15,749 nt of DNA, taken from positions 1 to 15,749 of the forward strand of contig JAJYAS010000013.1 in assembly GCA_021779415.1 (NCBI GenBank), written 5' to 3'. Position numbers and translations under genes: made by a program. Below the pieces are notes generated by a model. It did no database searches and was not told where the DNA came from. It saw only the letters and a list, made by a program, of their open reading frames with translations. Positions 14,216-15,749 of this stretch are shown here, piece by piece (the first letter of the stretch is position 1; the number at the start of each line of letters is the position of its first letter). Source of the stretch: Bacillota bacterium (GTDB lineage Bacteria; Bacillota_B; Desulfitobacteriia; Desulfitobacteriales; Desulfitobacteriaceae).

Positions 14216-15226
14216 CTAGTCCTCCCTTAAAGCCGCGCCAATTGCTGGCATCAAAATAAAAAATTTGTCAGAGACTTCAAGGGGAGTACTATCGGACTGT
14301 GCTATATTGACAGGGGTTCTGAACATTCCACTAAAATAAGTCTCCAGACCTGGGAAGTTACTCCCCCCGCCCGTAAGGCAGATAGTCTGAATCCCATCCT
14401 GGAGCTTACTATAACGTATGTAATCCAGAGTTTGCCGAATCTGGTCCTCCACTGCAGAATACCCCAGTCGAAGGCAAGAATCCAGCTCTTCCTGACTAAT
14501 TGACAAAGCTTTATACCCACCCTGTCTGGCGGCTTCCGCTTCCTCCATTGTGATCTCAAAACGGTTGACAATCAAACTATCGACGAAAGCACCTCCGCCA
14601 GAAACACTGCGACTTAAGATTAACTTTCCGTCCACTAGGACATTAACTTGAGACATGGTGTAGCTGAGATCGACTAGTAGCACCGAATCCCCTAGCACAG
14701 GAGGCTGAACAAAATAATTATAAGCTTTAGCCAAGCAGTTAGCGTTGACATCCACATATTTTAAAGCAATACCCAAATCATCAAAAAGCTCTAAATAGCT
14801 ATTTAAATATTTTTTCGGGCACGAGGTGGTAATCCCCTTGAGAAACTCACTCGTTCTGCTATAAATTTTAAATGCAGTAGAATGCGTTTGCACCATATCT
14901 GGAAAGCTCTGAGCTAATTCAAATTGGACAGCAGGTTCAATCTCATCCTCTTTAAGAGCAGTCAAGTTAAGCTCTCGGAGCATTATACTTGAAGAATGAA
15001 GCGTGACGGCTACTCGCTTGGCCATTAACTTATGCTCACTGATGGCACTCTTCAGCATATCCTGAACCGCTTGCTCATCCCTAATCAGGCCATCTGAGAC
15101 ACTCCCTGGCGGCGTGGGAACAATTCCCCAAGCTTTCAGCTCCGGCTTAGTCCCTTGCTTCAACAACGCAAACTTAGTCAAACGCGTTCCAATATCAATT
15201 CCCAGAACTTTGTTATCCCCAAACAT
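14216..15226 (-). CDS. pilM: Pilus assembly protein PilM, actin-like ATPase
   Basis: A 336-residue cytoplasmic protein of the actin/FtsA fold. Signatures: the first phosphate motif VLGIDIGTRLTKFALL (residues 7-22), the second phosphate motif around LLVDLSYTMSQVNVL (about 190-204), and the adenosine motif TGGGSNFPGL (285-294). The region LNLTALKEDEIEPAVQFELAQSFP, where the family often has a P-x-x-x-x-E-I... segment, is also present. It binds the N-terminal peptide of PilN and forms the cytoplasmic ring of the pilus alignment complex. The ATG at 15226 has GGGAGG 6 nt upstream. It starts about 90 nt after the DUF4860-like gene, a gap without a convincing promoter or terminator, and ends 4 nt before pilN. 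Confidence 0.94.
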   Translation of the reverse strand: MFGDNKVLGIDIGTRLTKFALLKQGTKPELKAWGIVPTPPGSVSDGLIRDEQAVQDMLKSAISEHKLMAKRVAVTLHSSSIMLRELNLTALKEDEIEPAVQFELAQSFPDMVQTHSTAFKIYSRTSEFLKGITTSCPKKYLNSYLELFDDLGIALKYVDVNANCLAKAYNYFVQPPVLGDSVLLVDLSYTMSQVNVLVDGKLILSRSVSGGGAFVDSLIVNRFEITMEEAEAARQGGYKALSISQEELDSCLRLGYSAVEDQIRQTLDYIRYSKLQDGIQTICLTGGGSNFPGLETYFSGMFRTPVNIAQSDSTPLEVSDKFFILMPAIGAALRED

Positions 15227-15319
15227 GGTGTTCCTCCCGGCCTCTCCTAAATTCTTTATGTCAAAGTGCTCATTTCGTTCAACCTTTGCTTCATTAGATT
15301 CTAATTCTTGATTCAGAAA

Positions 15320-15749
15320 CTAAGGTAAAGAGCGCAAGGTTATATTCTGAGTTAAATCCACTGAACCATCAACCGATATAGCTTCAAAGTGAATAATATG
15401 GGTGTTCACCGGTTGCTCAATGAGAGCCTTCCTTAAATCCGTGATTTCCGTGCCATTTTCCAGCATAGGGTTAAAGCCTGTATTTCCGCTTTGTTCTCGT
15501 AATTTACCCGTGTTGTTGTCAAAATAGATCCAAAAAGTATTCCCCGATGTACTACTAGCATCATTTATTTTTAACACATTAAGTGGATTAGATGAGCTGT
15601 CTGTAAGATCAACGACCGATATCCCATCGATTACGTCATTTTGCCGTATTTTCACCGTGATATAAGCAATAGCTAAGCGTGCATTATTTTGATTATCCAT
15701 CGTTGTATTCGCATTGCGATAGAATTGAGCCCCTATTTTCAACATTGAC
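15320..15749 (-). CDS. DUF4860-like pilus-locus protein, 3' part (runs off the window)
   Basis: The last 143 or so codons of a gene whose 5' end lies beyond the window. The frame stays open past the ATG at 15745 to the edge, so that ATG is probably internal. The visible part begins with IGAQFYRNANTTMDNQNNARLAIAYITVKIRQNDVI and continues with a beta-rich chain (FWIYFDNNTGKLREQ, IIHFEAISVDGSV) ending TLRSLP. This matches what I recall of DUF4860, a small protein with one N-terminal membrane helix found in clostridial type IV pilus and pseudopilin operons. The missing N-terminus would hold the membrane helix, so I cannot tell whether it is a prepilin. It precedes pilM by about 90 nt and probably belongs to the same operon. 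Confidence 0.7.
   Translation of the reverse strand, partial: SMLKIGAQFYRNANTTMDNQNNARLAIAYITVKIRQNDVIDGISVVDLTDSSSNPLNVLKINDASSTSGNTFWIYFDNNTGKLREQSGNTGFNPMLENGTEITDLRKALIEQPVNTHIIHFEAISVDGSVDLTQNITLRSLP

Noticed and set aside
15241..15275. TTGACA before pilM as a promoter -35.
   Set aside because: No acceptable -10 at 16-18 nt; the bases there are GC-rich and belong to the ribosome binding region.

Overview
The window looks like chromosomal DNA of a spore-forming, low-to-moderate GC Firmicute, most likely of the Desulfitobacterium/Desulfosporosinus (Peptococcaceae) type. This rests on three things: an intact sigma-K gene with a pro-sequence, strong GGAGG-type ribosome binding sites, and a type IV pilus locus running into shikimate-pathway genes. 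The genus is an inference from remembered gene order, not a search. Every credible gene lies on the minus strand, so transcription runs from high to low coordinates.

Layout in transcription order. (1) 15749-11399, pilus assembly and minor pilins: the 3' part of a DUF4860-like gene, pilM, pilN, an enlarged pilO, and a canonical prepilin. The pilM-pilN and pilO-prepilin junctions are only 4 and 8 nt. (2) 11368-4444, surface part: an 849-residue protein with a PilX-like N-terminus and a repetitive body, then a 1415-residue secreted multidomain protein (two fibronectin III repeats, two copies of an alpha/beta DUF5057-like unit, Ig-like and Cna-B-like modules, a CBM_X2-like module). Between them, just past the stop of the 849-aa gene, lies a decayed second copy of that gene's C-terminal tail. 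(3) A long hairpin at 4329-4396, then the prepilin peptidase pilD. (4) 3378-1695, separate small units: a 68-aa membrane protein with its own candidate promoter and terminator, sigK, and yqeG with a candidate promoter and a clear terminator. (5) 1602-1, aromatic amino acid genes: aroE, a GspH/FimT-like minor prepilin inserted in the middle, and the 5' end of aroC.

Working together: PilD would cleave the prepilins here and in the neighbouring, unseen part of the locus. PilM, PilN and PilO would form the inner-membrane alignment platform. The PilX-like protein, the prepilins and the large Sec-exported protein would make the pilus tip or its adhesive cargo. The last role is inference: the large protein has fold types and a genomic position reminiscent of PilY1-type tip adhesins, but no recognisable PilY1 sequence.

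The most interesting points are the candidate pilus-associated adhesin with a near-identical FN3 duplication and a GC-richer CBM_X2-like module, the remnant tail of a lost PilX-like paralogue, and a prepilin embedded in the shikimate genes. I found no RNA genes, CRISPR arrays, insertion sequences or gene-free stretch longer than 300 bases.
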